Source: CAIVAT01 sp964628215 (GTDB taxonomy: Bacteria > Bacteroidota > Bacteroidia > Bacteroidales > FEN-979). Taken from it: a stretch of 64,000 nucleotides of DNA. Shown in pieces: positions 1-7,835 of the stretch. Every line of letters begins with the position of its first letter. The first letter of the stretch is position 1. Under the pieces are notes generated by a model. That model saw nothing but the letters and a program-made list of their open reading frames with translations, was not told where the DNA came from and made no database searches. Location: the NCBI GenBank assembly GCA_964628215.1, contig CAZVNF010000001.1, positions 8,555 to 72,554 on the forward strand, in the 5' to 3' direction. The position numbers were made by a program, and so were the translations under genes.

Positions 1-371
1 AGCAGATCCTTGTTACCGGATATGTGGGGTCCCCCCGGGGGCTGCCCCATTGTGACGAGGTAGGACACCTGATGAAGAAAGTGCTTCATGAGGATGAGCG
101 CATCACCCAGCACTGCATGCGCACCGTTCATGCCGAGCAAAATGCCATCTGCCAGGCGGCCCGCCTAGGGATTCCGCTGGAGAGGGCCACCCTGTACTGC
201 AGAATGACCCCGTGCCGAACCTGCGCCATGCTCATCATCAACTGCGGTATCGAACGTGTAGTATGCGAACGGAAATACCATGATGGCAAGGAATCGGAGG
301 AGATGTTCATCCAGGCCGGAGTAACACTGGAATATGTGCACGACGAAGTGCAGCAATATGAGAAACAGTAA
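1..371 (+). CDS. dCMP deaminase family protein, 5' end missing
   Basis: Zinc-dependent cytidine/deoxycytidylate deaminase, converting dCMP to dUMP in the pyrimidine nucleotide pathway in the cytoplasm. The reading frame is already open at base 3 and reads QILVTGYVGSPRGLPHC into the window edge, so the true start lies upstream; the GTG at base 24 falls inside this conserved block (TGYxGxPxGxxHC) and is not the start. Zinc and catalytic residues are visible in HAEQNAI and TPCRTCAML (the HAE and PCxxC motifs). The C-terminus looks complete. It converges on the minus-strand antitoxin gene, with 26 bases between stops. Family assignment is firm; the dCMP rather than a free cytidine substrate follows from the TGYxGxPxGxxHC block. 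Confidence 0.88.
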   Translation, partial: QILVTGYVGSPRGLPHCDEVGHLMKKVLHEDERITQHCMRTVHAEQNAICQAARLGIPLERATLYCRMTPCRTCAMLIINCGIERVVCERKYHDGKESEEMFIQAGVTLEYVHDEVQQYEKQ

Positions 372-397
372 GTTGTTATTCTTTGATTTTCTGATTT

Positions 398-697
398 TTA
401 AAGAAATGTTAACCCGATTTTCCGGTTAAGTCCTTTTTCAAAAATCCTGATCAGGGTGGACAGCTGAATATTGCCTTTTGCATTTTCAATGCGTGAAATA
501 TAGCTTTTTTTCGTTCCTGTTTTCTCAGCTAATTGTTCCTGAGTCATTTTAGATTCTTTGCGTGCTTCTTTAAGCATTTCACTCAAAACGAACATCTGGG
601 CACTTGCTTCATATTCATTCCGGCTGTTGGTCCCAATTTTACCGTGCTCTCTTTCTAGTAATTCGTCAAATGTCTTTATACCCTTATATCCAGTCAT
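398..697 (-). CDS. XRE-family antitoxin (HigA-like)
   Basis: A 99-residue protein with a C-terminal helix-turn-helix of the Cro/C1 (XRE) type at about residues 40-99 (MTQEQLAEKTGTKKSYISRI is the recognition region). The charged N-terminal 40 residues are typical of the partner-binding part of HigA-type antitoxins. It lies downstream of, and overlaps by 14 bp, the RelE/HigB-like toxin gene, giving the toxin-first order characteristic of higBA modules. Inferred role: neutralise the toxin and repress the shared promoter. The assignment rests on motif and neighbour. Confidence 0.8.
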   Translation of the reverse strand: MTGYKGIKTFDELLEREHGKIGTNSRNEYEASAQMFVLSEMLKEARKESKMTQEQLAEKTGTKKSYISRIENAKGNIQLSTLIRIFEKGLNRKIGLTFL

Positions 698-1040
698 GGT
701 GTTTGTTTTTTTGTAAGAAATACTCTTGCTTTAATCTCATCGCCCTCTCAATTTCTCCCTTGGGGGTTTTTTGTGATTTTTTCTGGAATCCGTTAAATAA
801 AACCACTAGATTCCCTTCGTCAAAACAACAGAAAACCCGATAAATATTTGATTGATATTCAATTTTTATTTCAAAAAGGCCTTCATATCCAATTAAAGGA
901 GCAAGAAATTTTTCCGGAACCCGGTCGACTTGCTTAATTAATTCAAACACATATTGGATTTTTAACTTTACTTTGTTATCAAGTTTCATATAAAAATCCA
1001 GAAAGTATTCTCCATGAAAAACAATTTGCTTATTCATCAT
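684..1040 (-). CDS. RelE/HigB-like toxin (Gp49 family)
   Basis: A 118-residue basic protein matching the phage-derived Gp49-like/HigB group of the RelE superfamily, which are ribosome-dependent mRNA interferases. Signature stretches are GLFEIKIEYQSNIYRVFCCF (central strands, with an Arg in YRVFC) and VVLFNGFQKKSQKTPKGEIE (the FxKKxxKTPxxEI motif near the C-terminus). It is the first gene of the pair and overlaps the antitoxin. On its strand a TAACTTTG box ends 2 nt before the double ATG at 1040, so the transcript may be nearly leaderless. The intergenic repeat at 1129-1229 lies just upstream. Confidence 0.78.
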   Translation of the reverse strand: MMNKQIVFHGEYFLDFYMKLDNKVKLKIQYVFELIKQVDRVPEKFLAPLIGYEGLFEIKIEYQSNIYRVFCCFDEGNLVVLFNGFQKKSQKTPKGEIERAMRLKQEYFLQKNKHHDWI

Positions 1041-1128
1041 GCAAAGTTATCTCGAAAGTGAACAATATCAAAATATTTCTTATACTTAAATTTTCTTTTT
1101 CCTATAACCTGAATTAGTCGGATAAACT

Positions 1129-1229
1129 TCCTCTGTGGCTCTCTGTGAAATTTCTCTGTGGTTCTCTGTGAAACAAAATTACACGAAGTTACACGAAGAA
1201 GACACGAAGAACCACGGAGAAAAGAGAGC
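1129..1229. repeat. Intergenic inverted repeat, CTCTGTGG family, copy 1
   Basis: The left arm repeats the word TCTCTGTGGTTCTCTGTG; the right arm (CACGAAGAACCACGGAGA) is its imperfect reverse complement. The sequence lies about 33 nt after the stop of the minus-strand TSUP permease gene. Related copies stand at 20017-20105 and 43879-43920. Frames through it give peptides of the TTEKFHREPQRK kind, which are translations of the repeat and not genes. Confidence 0.75.
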
Positions 1230-1261
1230 ATTACACAATTTTGTGAATTAATCACACCGGG

Positions 1262-2056
1262 TTAAACATCTCCTTTATGCATAAATGACAACAATGCTGT
1301 AAAGTTGATCAATCCGGATATTTGCAAAACCGTCAATATAACGGAAAGTAAAATAACCAGGCGGATGAACCCCGCCCCTTTTTTCACCGCCAGGTGTGAG
1401 GCGATCAATGCCCCGATCATGCTGCCAACTGACAGGATGACCCCATACAAATAGTTTACTTTTCCATCTATCATGAAAACCAGCAGGGCAAAGATGGCGT
1501 AAAAAAAGACGATCAGGTTCTTTACCGCGTTCGCCTTCACAAGGTCATAGCCTACCCCCAGCACAAGCGCCATCAGCAGGAAGTAGCCCACTCCCACCTG
1601 GATGAAACCACCGTAAAAGCCTACGACAAAAAAAATCACCAGTTGCCACCATCGGATAGGGTCTGAAAGGAGTTGTGAATTTTGCTTCAGCCATTTATCA
1701 GGTTTATAAAAGAGGAAAAACAACATGATCACCATCGCCGCTGCCATAGCAATTTCAATCACCCGGGTATTCACATCCACTGCCAGGTAAGCGCCAAGAA
1801 TCGCACCGATGGTGGCAGGAACCGCCAGCCATACCGGCCGCAAGTCGGTAAACATCTTTTGCCTGGTAAAACTGCCCACCGACGACAACGTCTGGAAAAA
1901 TATACTGATCCGGTTGGTTCCATTGGCAATGTTGGCCGGCAACCCCAGAATAAGCAGCAGCGAAAGACTGATTACCGATCCGCCCCCCGACAAAGTGTTG
2001 ATGAAACCCACCACCACGCCGGCCAAAATAATTACTACAACTTCAACAAACGACAT
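1262..2056 (-). CDS. TSUP family (TauE/SafE-like) membrane permease
   Basis: A 264-residue integral membrane protein of the TauE/SafE/DUF81 family, whose members export or import sulfite, sulfonates and other small organic anions. It begins with the family's glycine-rich first segment (VGFINTLSGGGSVISL) and a second repeat half containing GFYGGFIQVGVGYFLL, reflecting the internally duplicated fold with about 8 helices. Length is normal. The substrate cannot be told from sequence. It stands alone on the minus strand: the gap with N bases separates it from the amino acid permease upstream, so co-transcription with that operon is unproven. Confidence 0.85.
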   Translation of the reverse strand: MSFVEVVVIILAGVVVGFINTLSGGGSVISLSLLLILGLPANIANGTNRISIFFQTLSSVGSFTRQKMFTDLRPVWLAVPATIGAILGAYLAVDVNTRVIEIAMAAAMVIMLFFLFYKPDKWLKQNSQLLSDPIRWWQLVIFFVVGFYGGFIQVGVGYFLLMALVLGVGYDLVKANAVKNLIVFFYAIFALLVFMIDGKVNYLYGVILSVGSMIGALIASHLAVKKGAGFIRLVILLSVILTVLQISGLINFTALLSFMHKGDV

Positions 2057-2079
2057 TTTGAAATATAAATCTCTATCAA

Positions 2080-2134
2080 CTAATCCCTCTCACCCCACCT
2101 GTCCCCTGTTCCCTGTCCCCTCGTCCCCTCGTCC
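2080..2134. repeat. 55-bp direct repeat, left copy at the scaffold gap
   Basis: These 55 bases are identical to 2235-2289 on the other side of the 100-N gap. This is most simply the overlapping ends of two contigs that the assembler failed to merge. Confidence 0.85.
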
Positions 2135-2234
2135 NNNNNNNNNNNNNNNNNNNNNNNNNNNNNNNNNNNNNNNNNNNNNNNNNNNNNNNNNNNNNNNNNN
2201 NNNNNNNNNNNNNNNNNNNNNNNNNNNNNNNNNN
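2135..2234. other. Assembly gap (100 N)
   Basis: Exactly 100 N, the conventional size for a gap of unknown length. Because both flanks carry the same 55 bases, the real gap is probably zero or negative, or it spans extra units of the octamer repeat. Confidence 0.95.
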
Positions 2235-2336
2235 CTAATCCCTCTCACCCCACCTGTCCCCTGTTCCCTGTCCCCTCGTCCCCTCGTCCCCTCGTCCACT
2301 CGTCCCCTCGTCCACTCGTCCACCCGTCCACCCTCC
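2235..2336. repeat. Octamer tandem repeat (CTCGTCCC/A)n
   Basis: After the 55-bp flank copy, the sequence runs as imperfect 8-bp units CTCGTCCC or CTCGTCCA up to the stop codon of the permease gene at 2337. It therefore forms the 3' untranslated region of that minus-strand operon. On that strand it is purine-rich (GGACGAG words). Confidence 0.8.
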
Positions 2337-4073
2337 TCACCTCCCCAACTTACTATGCCTCCTCCCGTAACTAAAATAAATCACCAGCCCGATCGCCAGC
2401 CACACCAGGAATCGCAGCCAGTTGGTTACTCCCAGCTGGGCCATGAGGTAAAAATTCGTCAGCAAACCCAGCACGGGTATCAGCGAAAGCTGGTTGCGTA
2501 TCCCATACCAGGTTAGCACAATCGCGGCAATAATGAATATCAGTATGGGGAATTCGGTGAGCAGCAGGTGCGGAATAGCAGCAATATCGAAGCGGATGGC
2601 AAAAAAGCTACTGATTTCCGCGCGGTTCCATACGTACAGCGCGGTGAATACCCCGATCCAGATGACGGGTAAAAAATACCGGCTGTTGAAATAGGGCACC
2701 TGAAACCCTTTTTCACTGTTGGGGATATCGTTCTTTTTCCATCCCCCCTGAAGCACCAGCACCCCGCCGGAAACCAGGATAAACGCAAACAGGGTGCCTA
2801 TACTTGTGAGGTCGGTGACTTCGGTAAGATTCATGAAAAGAGACGGAATTGCAACCAGGATGCCGGCTATGACCGTTGAAAACCAGGGAGTTTTGTATTT
2901 CGGGTGGATTTTTGAAAACGACCGGGGAAGCAGCCCGTCACGGCTCATGCTCATCCAGATACGGGGCTGCCCCACCTGGAATACCAGCAATACGCTTGCC
3001 ATGGCAATCACCGCGCTGATGGCAATAACCCCCGACAGTTTCGTGAGGTGAAGTTTCTGAAAGGCATACGCCAGCGGATCTCCTACTCCCAGGTCGGCGT
3101 AATGAACCATCCCGGTAAGCACCAGGCTGATAAGAACATAGAGCACGGTAGTGATGATCAAAGCGAGGATGATCGCCCTGGGAAGATCCCGGCGGGGATT
3201 GCGGCACTCTTCCGCCGTAGTGGAAATGGCATCGAACCCGATATAGGCAAAAAACACACCAGACACTCCTTTCAGCACGCCGGTCACCCCGTTGGGAGCA
3301 AAGGGATCCCAGTTCCCCGCATCCACATAAAATGCTCCAACAACGATGATCATCAGGAGTATCCCCACCTTGAGCAGCACCATGGTGTTGCTTGCCACCT
3401 TGGTTTCATAAATGCCGATGTACACCAGAACGGAAATAAACACCACAATGGAAAAAGCTGGAATATCTGCAATGATGCGGATCCCCCCGATTACCGGAGC
3501 CGACTGCCAGGCAATGTAAGCCTCTCTGAGCATATCGGGCAGATTTGACATGGATACGCCCCGCATCATTTCGAGGGTGGCCTGGTGATATCCCCGCGCG
3601 GCCGACAGGTAGTCGATGCCCAGGTATGCGGGCACGTGCATACCGATACCACCAAGGAAACCTGTGAAGTAGTCGGACCAGGAAATCGCCACGGCAATGT
3701 TGCCGATGGCATATTCCATAATGAGGTCCCAGCCGATGATCCACGCAATGAGTTCCCCGAAACTGGCATATGCATAGGTGTACGCACTTCCGCTGATCGG
3801 GATGAGAGAGGCAAACTGGGCATAACACAGGGCTGAAAAACCGCAGGCCATGGCAGTAAACAAAAAGAGCAGCGACACGGCCGGGCCACCACTTGCCGCT
3901 GCATTTCCGATGGTGCTGAAAATACCGGCACCGATCACGGCGGCAATGCCCAGTGCGGTAAGGTCAAATACGTTGAGGCTTTTCTTAAGTTCCGCGTGTT
4001 CACCCTCCCGGTTATGTGCATCCTTCAGGATATGGCTGATGGATTTCTTACGGAAGAGGTGCTGGTTGGCCAT
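2337..4073 (-). CDS. APC-superfamily amino acid permease (cationic amino acid transporter type)
   Basis: A 578-residue inner membrane permease. A hydrophilic N-terminus of about 35 residues leads into TM1 with the substrate-binding GAGIF motif (residues 48-52), followed by about a dozen hydrophobic segments. The block GFDAISTTAEECRNPRRDLP in the middle is the loop conserved in the APC/CAT family. Function: proton- or exchange-driven uptake of amino acids; the exact substrate is unknown. The gene starts 14 nt after the stop of the secreted aminopeptidase, so both are likely co-transcribed and may serve peptide breakdown followed by amino acid import. Confidence 0.88.
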   Translation of the reverse strand: MANQHLFRKKSISHILKDAHNREGEHAELKKSLNVFDLTALGIAAVIGAGIFSTIGNAAASGGPAVSLLFLFTAMACGFSALCYAQFASLIPISGSAYTYAYASFGELIAWIIGWDLIMEYAIGNIAVAISWSDYFTGFLGGIGMHVPAYLGIDYLSAARGYHQATLEMMRGVSMSNLPDMLREAYIAWQSAPVIGGIRIIADIPAFSIVVFISVLVYIGIYETKVASNTMVLLKVGILLMIIVVGAFYVDAGNWDPFAPNGVTGVLKGVSGVFFAYIGFDAISTTAEECRNPRRDLPRAIILALIITTVLYVLISLVLTGMVHYADLGVGDPLAYAFQKLHLTKLSGVIAISAVIAMASVLLVFQVGQPRIWMSMSRDGLLPRSFSKIHPKYKTPWFSTVIAGILVAIPSLFMNLTEVTDLTSIGTLFAFILVSGGVLVLQGGWKKNDIPNSEKGFQVPYFNSRYFLPVIWIGVFTALYVWNRAEISSFFAIRFDIAAIPHLLLTEFPILIFIIAAIVLTWYGIRNQLSLIPVLGLLTNFYLMAQLGVTNWLRFLVWLAIGLVIYFSYGRRHSKLGR

Positions 4074-4087
4074 GGGAAAAAGAGATA

Positions 4088-6019
4088 TCAGTGCAGAACC
4101 ACAAACTTTCCGGTAATCCGGCTCCCCTGATGTGTGAATTCATAGAAATAAAGCCCTGGTGGAAAGTTACCGGTTTTCAGGATCATTTCGGATTCGTCAT
4201 GTTTTAATGACTGTTCATATTTAAGACAACCGGAATAATCGTAGATGAAGATCTTTCTGTCGCCCGATGCCCGGGATTGCCCCAACCGGAATGTAACCTG
4301 GTCGCCAGCCGGGTTGGGAAAAACCTGCAGGCCTCCCCCGCCGTAATACTCTGTTACGGCATTAACCGTGTTGTTTCCCGTTATCAGCTGGTATTCGGGA
4401 TCCACGATCACAGAATCAACTTTGAAAGGAATAATTTGAGTGAACTCCTGCCCTGAAAAGGTATTTAAAAACCGGATGATGGTATCCCGTGATGCATTTT
4501 TAAACTGCACCGGAATGGGCATTTCAAAGAAAGGCACAGAAGGATGCGACTGTGTTTGGGAAACTGCAAACGCAACTGAATCCCCCGACTGGGTCCAGTT
4601 AAGATGATAGGAGGGAAATCCTTCGCCAGTATACCAGTCATTGAAGTACCAGCTAAGATCCTGGCCGGATTCACTTTCAAGGTGTGCTTTAAAATCACCT
4701 GTACGGACAAATCCATATGCCAGGTTCGCATCACTGATGTAATGGTTCATCCCGTTAAAAAAATCCTGGTCGCCGAGGATCCATCTTAACTGGTGCAGGA
4801 TCATTCCTCCTTTTGCATACGAGAGCCGCCCGTCGAAAATACGTTCAACGCTGGTTGTATCCGGGCAGTAAACCGAACCACCGGGCTGCGAGATGATGCT
4901 TTTTACACGCACCTCCCTGAAGCGGTTCCACCATGCAGGCGCCAGGTGTTCGTAGCAAAGTCCGGAAAGGTAGGTGGCAAATCCTTCATTTAACCAGATA
5001 TCCGTCCAGGTGCCGCAGGTAACTTTATCGCCGAACCACTGATGGGCCAGTTCATGTGCCAGCAATTCAAAACCAAACGAAGAGACAAAAGTCATGGTTT
5101 GATGTTCCATCCCTCCTCCCCAGCCAAACTGTGCATGGCCATATTGCTCATTTTGAAAAGGGTAAATTTCGAACAGGAAATCAAACAATTGAATCATCGG
5201 CACAATTACCCCGGTTTGGGCGGCTGCGGATGCCGAATCTTCGGGATAAACATAGTTGACCACATTAAGCGATTTGCCTCCGAAAACAACCTGGTGTGTA
5301 TAGGTGGCATAATTGGTAACGGCCAGGCAAACAAGATAGGCTGCGATGGGATACCGGTGCTTCCAATGATACACCTTGTCTGGTCCGGCCGGGGTCACTG
5401 AATTGAGAATGCCGTTGCTCACCGCCTTGTATGCGGCCGGGGTCCGGATGAAGACATCGAGGGAGTCGGCTTTATCCGTCAATCCGTTTTTGCAGGGCCA
5501 CCAGTCGCTCGACCCGTAGGGCTCCGAGAGGGTCCAGATTACAGGAGTACCGTTATGTGTACCCTGGCTGAAGGAGCCAAACCCATTATCCGGGGGAACA
5601 CCGTGATAATAAACAGTCACGGAGTCAGCCGCATTTGGCGGGAGGAGGACAGGGAAACGAATCATGAGCAATTCCCCTGTATGAATGAAAGCCGCCACAT
5701 TCCCGTGATACATAACCGAATCAACCGTAAGTGCCTGGTTCATGTCAAGAACCAGCGAATCCAGCCCCTGCCCCCCGGGAATAAACAGGGTTGTTACATT
5801 TCCTGATATTTCCTTAATGGCAGGATCAATATTCCAGTAACAACGGTACCATTTAACATCGAAGTTTGCCGCCGATTCATGCGCCCGACCGGATAATTTT
5901 CCGGCATGCGCATCCCGTTCGCCTTTCGCAATAACATCCAGGTCGTTATCATTAAAAGTACCCTGTGATTGAAGGAGGCCTGAAATAAGGAGAAATACAA
6001 GCGTTAATACCTTTTTCAT
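4088..6019 (-). CDS. Secreted M1-family aminopeptidase with T9SS sorting domain
   Basis: A 643-residue zinc metallopeptidase that removes N-terminal residues from peptides. An N-terminal signal peptide (to about residue 19) is followed by the M1 N-terminal beta domain. The catalytic domain has GGGMEHQ (301-307, the GxMEN-type exopeptidase motif), HELAH (322-326) and the third zinc ligand Glu345 in WLNEGFATY. The last 80 or so residues form a type A T9SS sorting domain, starting near VFPNPAGDQ and ending in GKFVVLH. The protein should be exported across the outer membrane and attached or released. It is the third gene of the regulator-Hpt-peptidase-permease operon, 11 nt after the Hpt gene. 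Confidence 0.92.
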   Translation of the reverse strand: MKKVLTLVFLLISGLLQSQGTFNDNDLDVIAKGERDAHAGKLSGRAHESAANFDVKWYRCYWNIDPAIKEISGNVTTLFIPGGQGLDSLVLDMNQALTVDSVMYHGNVAAFIHTGELLMIRFPVLLPPNAADSVTVYYHGVPPDNGFGSFSQGTHNGTPVIWTLSEPYGSSDWWPCKNGLTDKADSLDVFIRTPAAYKAVSNGILNSVTPAGPDKVYHWKHRYPIAAYLVCLAVTNYATYTHQVVFGGKSLNVVNYVYPEDSASAAAQTGVIVPMIQLFDFLFEIYPFQNEQYGHAQFGWGGGMEHQTMTFVSSFGFELLAHELAHQWFGDKVTCGTWTDIWLNEGFATYLSGLCYEHLAPAWWNRFREVRVKSIISQPGGSVYCPDTTSVERIFDGRLSYAKGGMILHQLRWILGDQDFFNGMNHYISDANLAYGFVRTGDFKAHLESESGQDLSWYFNDWYTGEGFPSYHLNWTQSGDSVAFAVSQTQSHPSVPFFEMPIPVQFKNASRDTIIRFLNTFSGQEFTQIIPFKVDSVIVDPEYQLITGNNTVNAVTEYYGGGGLQVFPNPAGDQVTFRLGQSRASGDRKIFIYDYSGCLKYEQSLKHDESEMILKTGNFPPGLYFYEFTHQGSRITGKFVVLH

Positions 6020-6030
6020 CCGGATGCAGG

Positions 6031-6378
6031 TTAGATGGACTTCATCTGGTCATTCACCTTCATCATAAGCTGTATCACGGTTTCGCAAATTTCAGCATAG
6101 GCCTGATCGTCCAGGGCTGACATATCCTGTTTTTCCACCTTCAAAATTAAATTTATCATGACGGTAACGCCCATTACAATCACAGAAGATTTCATTTTAT
6201 GCAGGATAAAGTTCAGTTTTAAGTCATTTCTGTGTGTCTTCAGTTGTGTAATGTCACGAATGGCAGAATCGCACTGTGAAATAAAGAGGCTGACCATTTC
6301 ATTTAAAAAAACCTCATCTCCGGCTGCTGTAGCCCTAAGATCTTCTAGGTCAAATAATTGATCCGGCATATTTTCCAT
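6031..6378 (-). CDS. Hpt domain phosphotransfer protein
   Basis: A stand-alone 115-residue histidine phosphotransfer protein. The phosphorylatable His is His60 in LHKMKSSVIVMG, a variant of the usual HxLKGSxxxxG motif with Ser for the Gly after Lys63. The rest is helical, fitting the four-helix bundle. It would pass a phosphoryl group between a hybrid kinase and a receiver. It lies 23 nt downstream of the NtrC-type regulator gene, its obvious partner, and no kinase is encoded in this operon; the hybrid kinase at 38478-40229 is one candidate donor in this window, but that link is only a guess. Confidence 0.8.
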   Translation of the reverse strand: MENMPDQLFDLEDLRATAAGDEVFLNEMVSLFISQCDSAIRDITQLKTHRNDLKLNFILHKMKSSVIVMGVTVMINLILKVEKQDMSALDDQAYAEICETVIQLMMKVNDQMKSI

Positions 6379-6401
6379 GGCAGGCTGAATTAGAAGGGTG
6401 A

Positions 6402-7748
6402 TCAGATCAGTTTGTTTTGTTTCATCCGGTAGAGGGTCGATTTTCCAATATCGAGCTTTTGAGCTACCAGTACCATGTCATCCTTGTACTTTTCAAGATA
6501 GGATTTAATGATAATCCGGTTATACTCTTCCAGCGTCATTTCACCGGCACTCAAAATATTCGAGGGTTGGGAAGTTTGGGAAAAGATAATATCCTCCGGG
6601 GCCAGCATCTTTCCGTTCGACATTACCACCGCCAGGTCAACAATTGCCTTTAATTCCCGGATATTCCCCGGATAGGAGTACCTGAGAAGCTTTTCGCTTG
6701 CTTCACTGGAAAAAGTAACCGGATGTAAATTATTCTCTTTACAAAATCCGTCGGCAAAATGCTTGGCCAGAATTAAAATATCGTTGGAGCGTTCACGCAG
6801 GGGCGGCAGATTGATGGGCAGCCCCAGCAGCCGGAAAAAAAGATCCTGCCGGAATGTTCCTTTGGCAACCTCCTCTTCGAGGTTCCTGTGAGTGGCAACA
6901 ATGAGTTTAAGGTCGAAAGTAATGGTCTCCTTCCCCCCGATCCTTACTACCTCGCGCTCCTGAATCACCCGAAGCACTTTGGCCTGCAAGGCAAGGTCCA
7001 TGTCACCGATTTCATCCAGGAACAAGGTTCCCTGGTTGGCCTCTTCAAACTTCCCTGTTTTACGGGTGAAAGCGCCTGTAAAGGCCCCCTTTTCATAACC
7101 GAACAATTCACTTTCGAGCAGATCCTTTGGGATCGCCGCCATGTTGACGGCCACAAAAGGCTTTTTCCGGCGCGAAGAGTTATAATGTATGGCCTTGGCC
7201 ACCACTTCTTTTCCCGTACCTGTTTCTCCCGTTATTGAAATATTGATATTGGTTTTGCTTGCCCGTTCAATCAGGGTATATATATGCTTGATTGCCTGAC
7301 TATTGCCGATAATTGTTTTTTCAAAATCGTACTTCAGGCTTACCTCTTCCTGAAGTTTTTCCACCTGATTTTTCAACGATTGGTTTTCACGGATGCGAAG
7401 AATTGCATTCCACAACCGGGTTCGTGTGTCATGATCTTTTACAATATAATCATACGCCCCGTCTTTCATCAGGTCCAATGCCGTTGATACATCTTTCTGA
7501 CCCGAAACAATTACAACCTGCGACTCAGGACTCATCTGCTTAATCCTTTTTAATACAGCTGCACCGGTCATGTCGGGCAGACTGTAATCGAGTGTAACCA
7601 CATCGGGCTTTTCATGCAGTTTTTCAATAAAATCCTTCCCTGATGAAAATCGATCTATCTGATAATCAGGATTAGATGAAAGAAAATGATTCAGATATTC
7701 TCCGTAGAATTTATCATCCTCCACAATAAAAATTGAAAAGCCGCCCAT
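6402..7748 (-). CDS. Sigma-54-dependent response regulator (NtrC family)
   Basis: A 448-residue activator with a receiver domain (acidic VEDD near the start, phospho-acceptor Asp54 in VVTLDYSLPDMTG), a sigma-54 AAA+ domain (Walker A GETGTGKE, the sigma-54 contact loop GAFTGA, Walker B GTLFLDEIGD) and a short Fis-type HTH (LDIGKSTLYRMKQNKL). I chose the ATG at 7748 rather than 7790. It has AGGAAAT just upstream, it places the receiver Asp at residue 54 as in NtrC, and a TATATTTG box at 7799-7806 would put the transcript start only a few bases from 7790. It probably activates sigma-54 promoters after phosphorylation through the neighbouring Hpt protein. Confidence 0.9.
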   Translation of the reverse strand: MGGFSIFIVEDDKFYGEYLNHFLSSNPDYQIDRFSSGKDFIEKLHEKPDVVTLDYSLPDMTGAAVLKRIKQMSPESQVVIVSGQKDVSTALDLMKDGAYDYIVKDHDTRTRLWNAILRIRENQSLKNQVEKLQEEVSLKYDFEKTIIGNSQAIKHIYTLIERASKTNINISITGETGTGKEVVAKAIHYNSSRRKKPFVAVNMAAIPKDLLESELFGYEKGAFTGAFTRKTGKFEEANQGTLFLDEIGDMDLALQAKVLRVIQEREVVRIGGKETITFDLKLIVATHRNLEEEVAKGTFRQDLFFRLLGLPINLPPLRERSNDILILAKHFADGFCKENNLHPVTFSSEASEKLLRYSYPGNIRELKAIVDLAVVMSNGKMLAPEDIIFSQTSQPSNILSAGEMTLEEYNRIIIKSYLEKYKDDMVLVAQKLDIGKSTLYRMKQNKLI

Positions 7749-7798
7749 GATTTCCTGTTTTGGGAATTGGATTCCATTTTGATAAAACAATCCAAAAA

Positions 7799-7806
7799 CA
7801 AATATA
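7799..7806 (-). promoter_or_regulatory. Promoter -7 box TATATTTG for the regulator/Hpt/peptidase/permease operon
   Basis: TATATTTG on the minus strand is an exact match to the Bacteroidota TAnnTTTG element, about 50 nt upstream of the chosen ATG at 7748. No clear -33 TTTG is seen. Confidence 0.5.
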
Positions 7807-7835
7807 TGAATAAAAAATGAACTGGTAATTTGGAA

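Noticed and set aside
1037..1255. Open frame of 72 codons on the minus strand
   Set aside because: Most of it is a translation of the CTCTGTGG repeat (TTEKFHREPQRK); no domain, no ribosome binding site.
2090..2323. Open frames running through the N gap
   Set aside because: They consist of N bases and octamer repeat translation.
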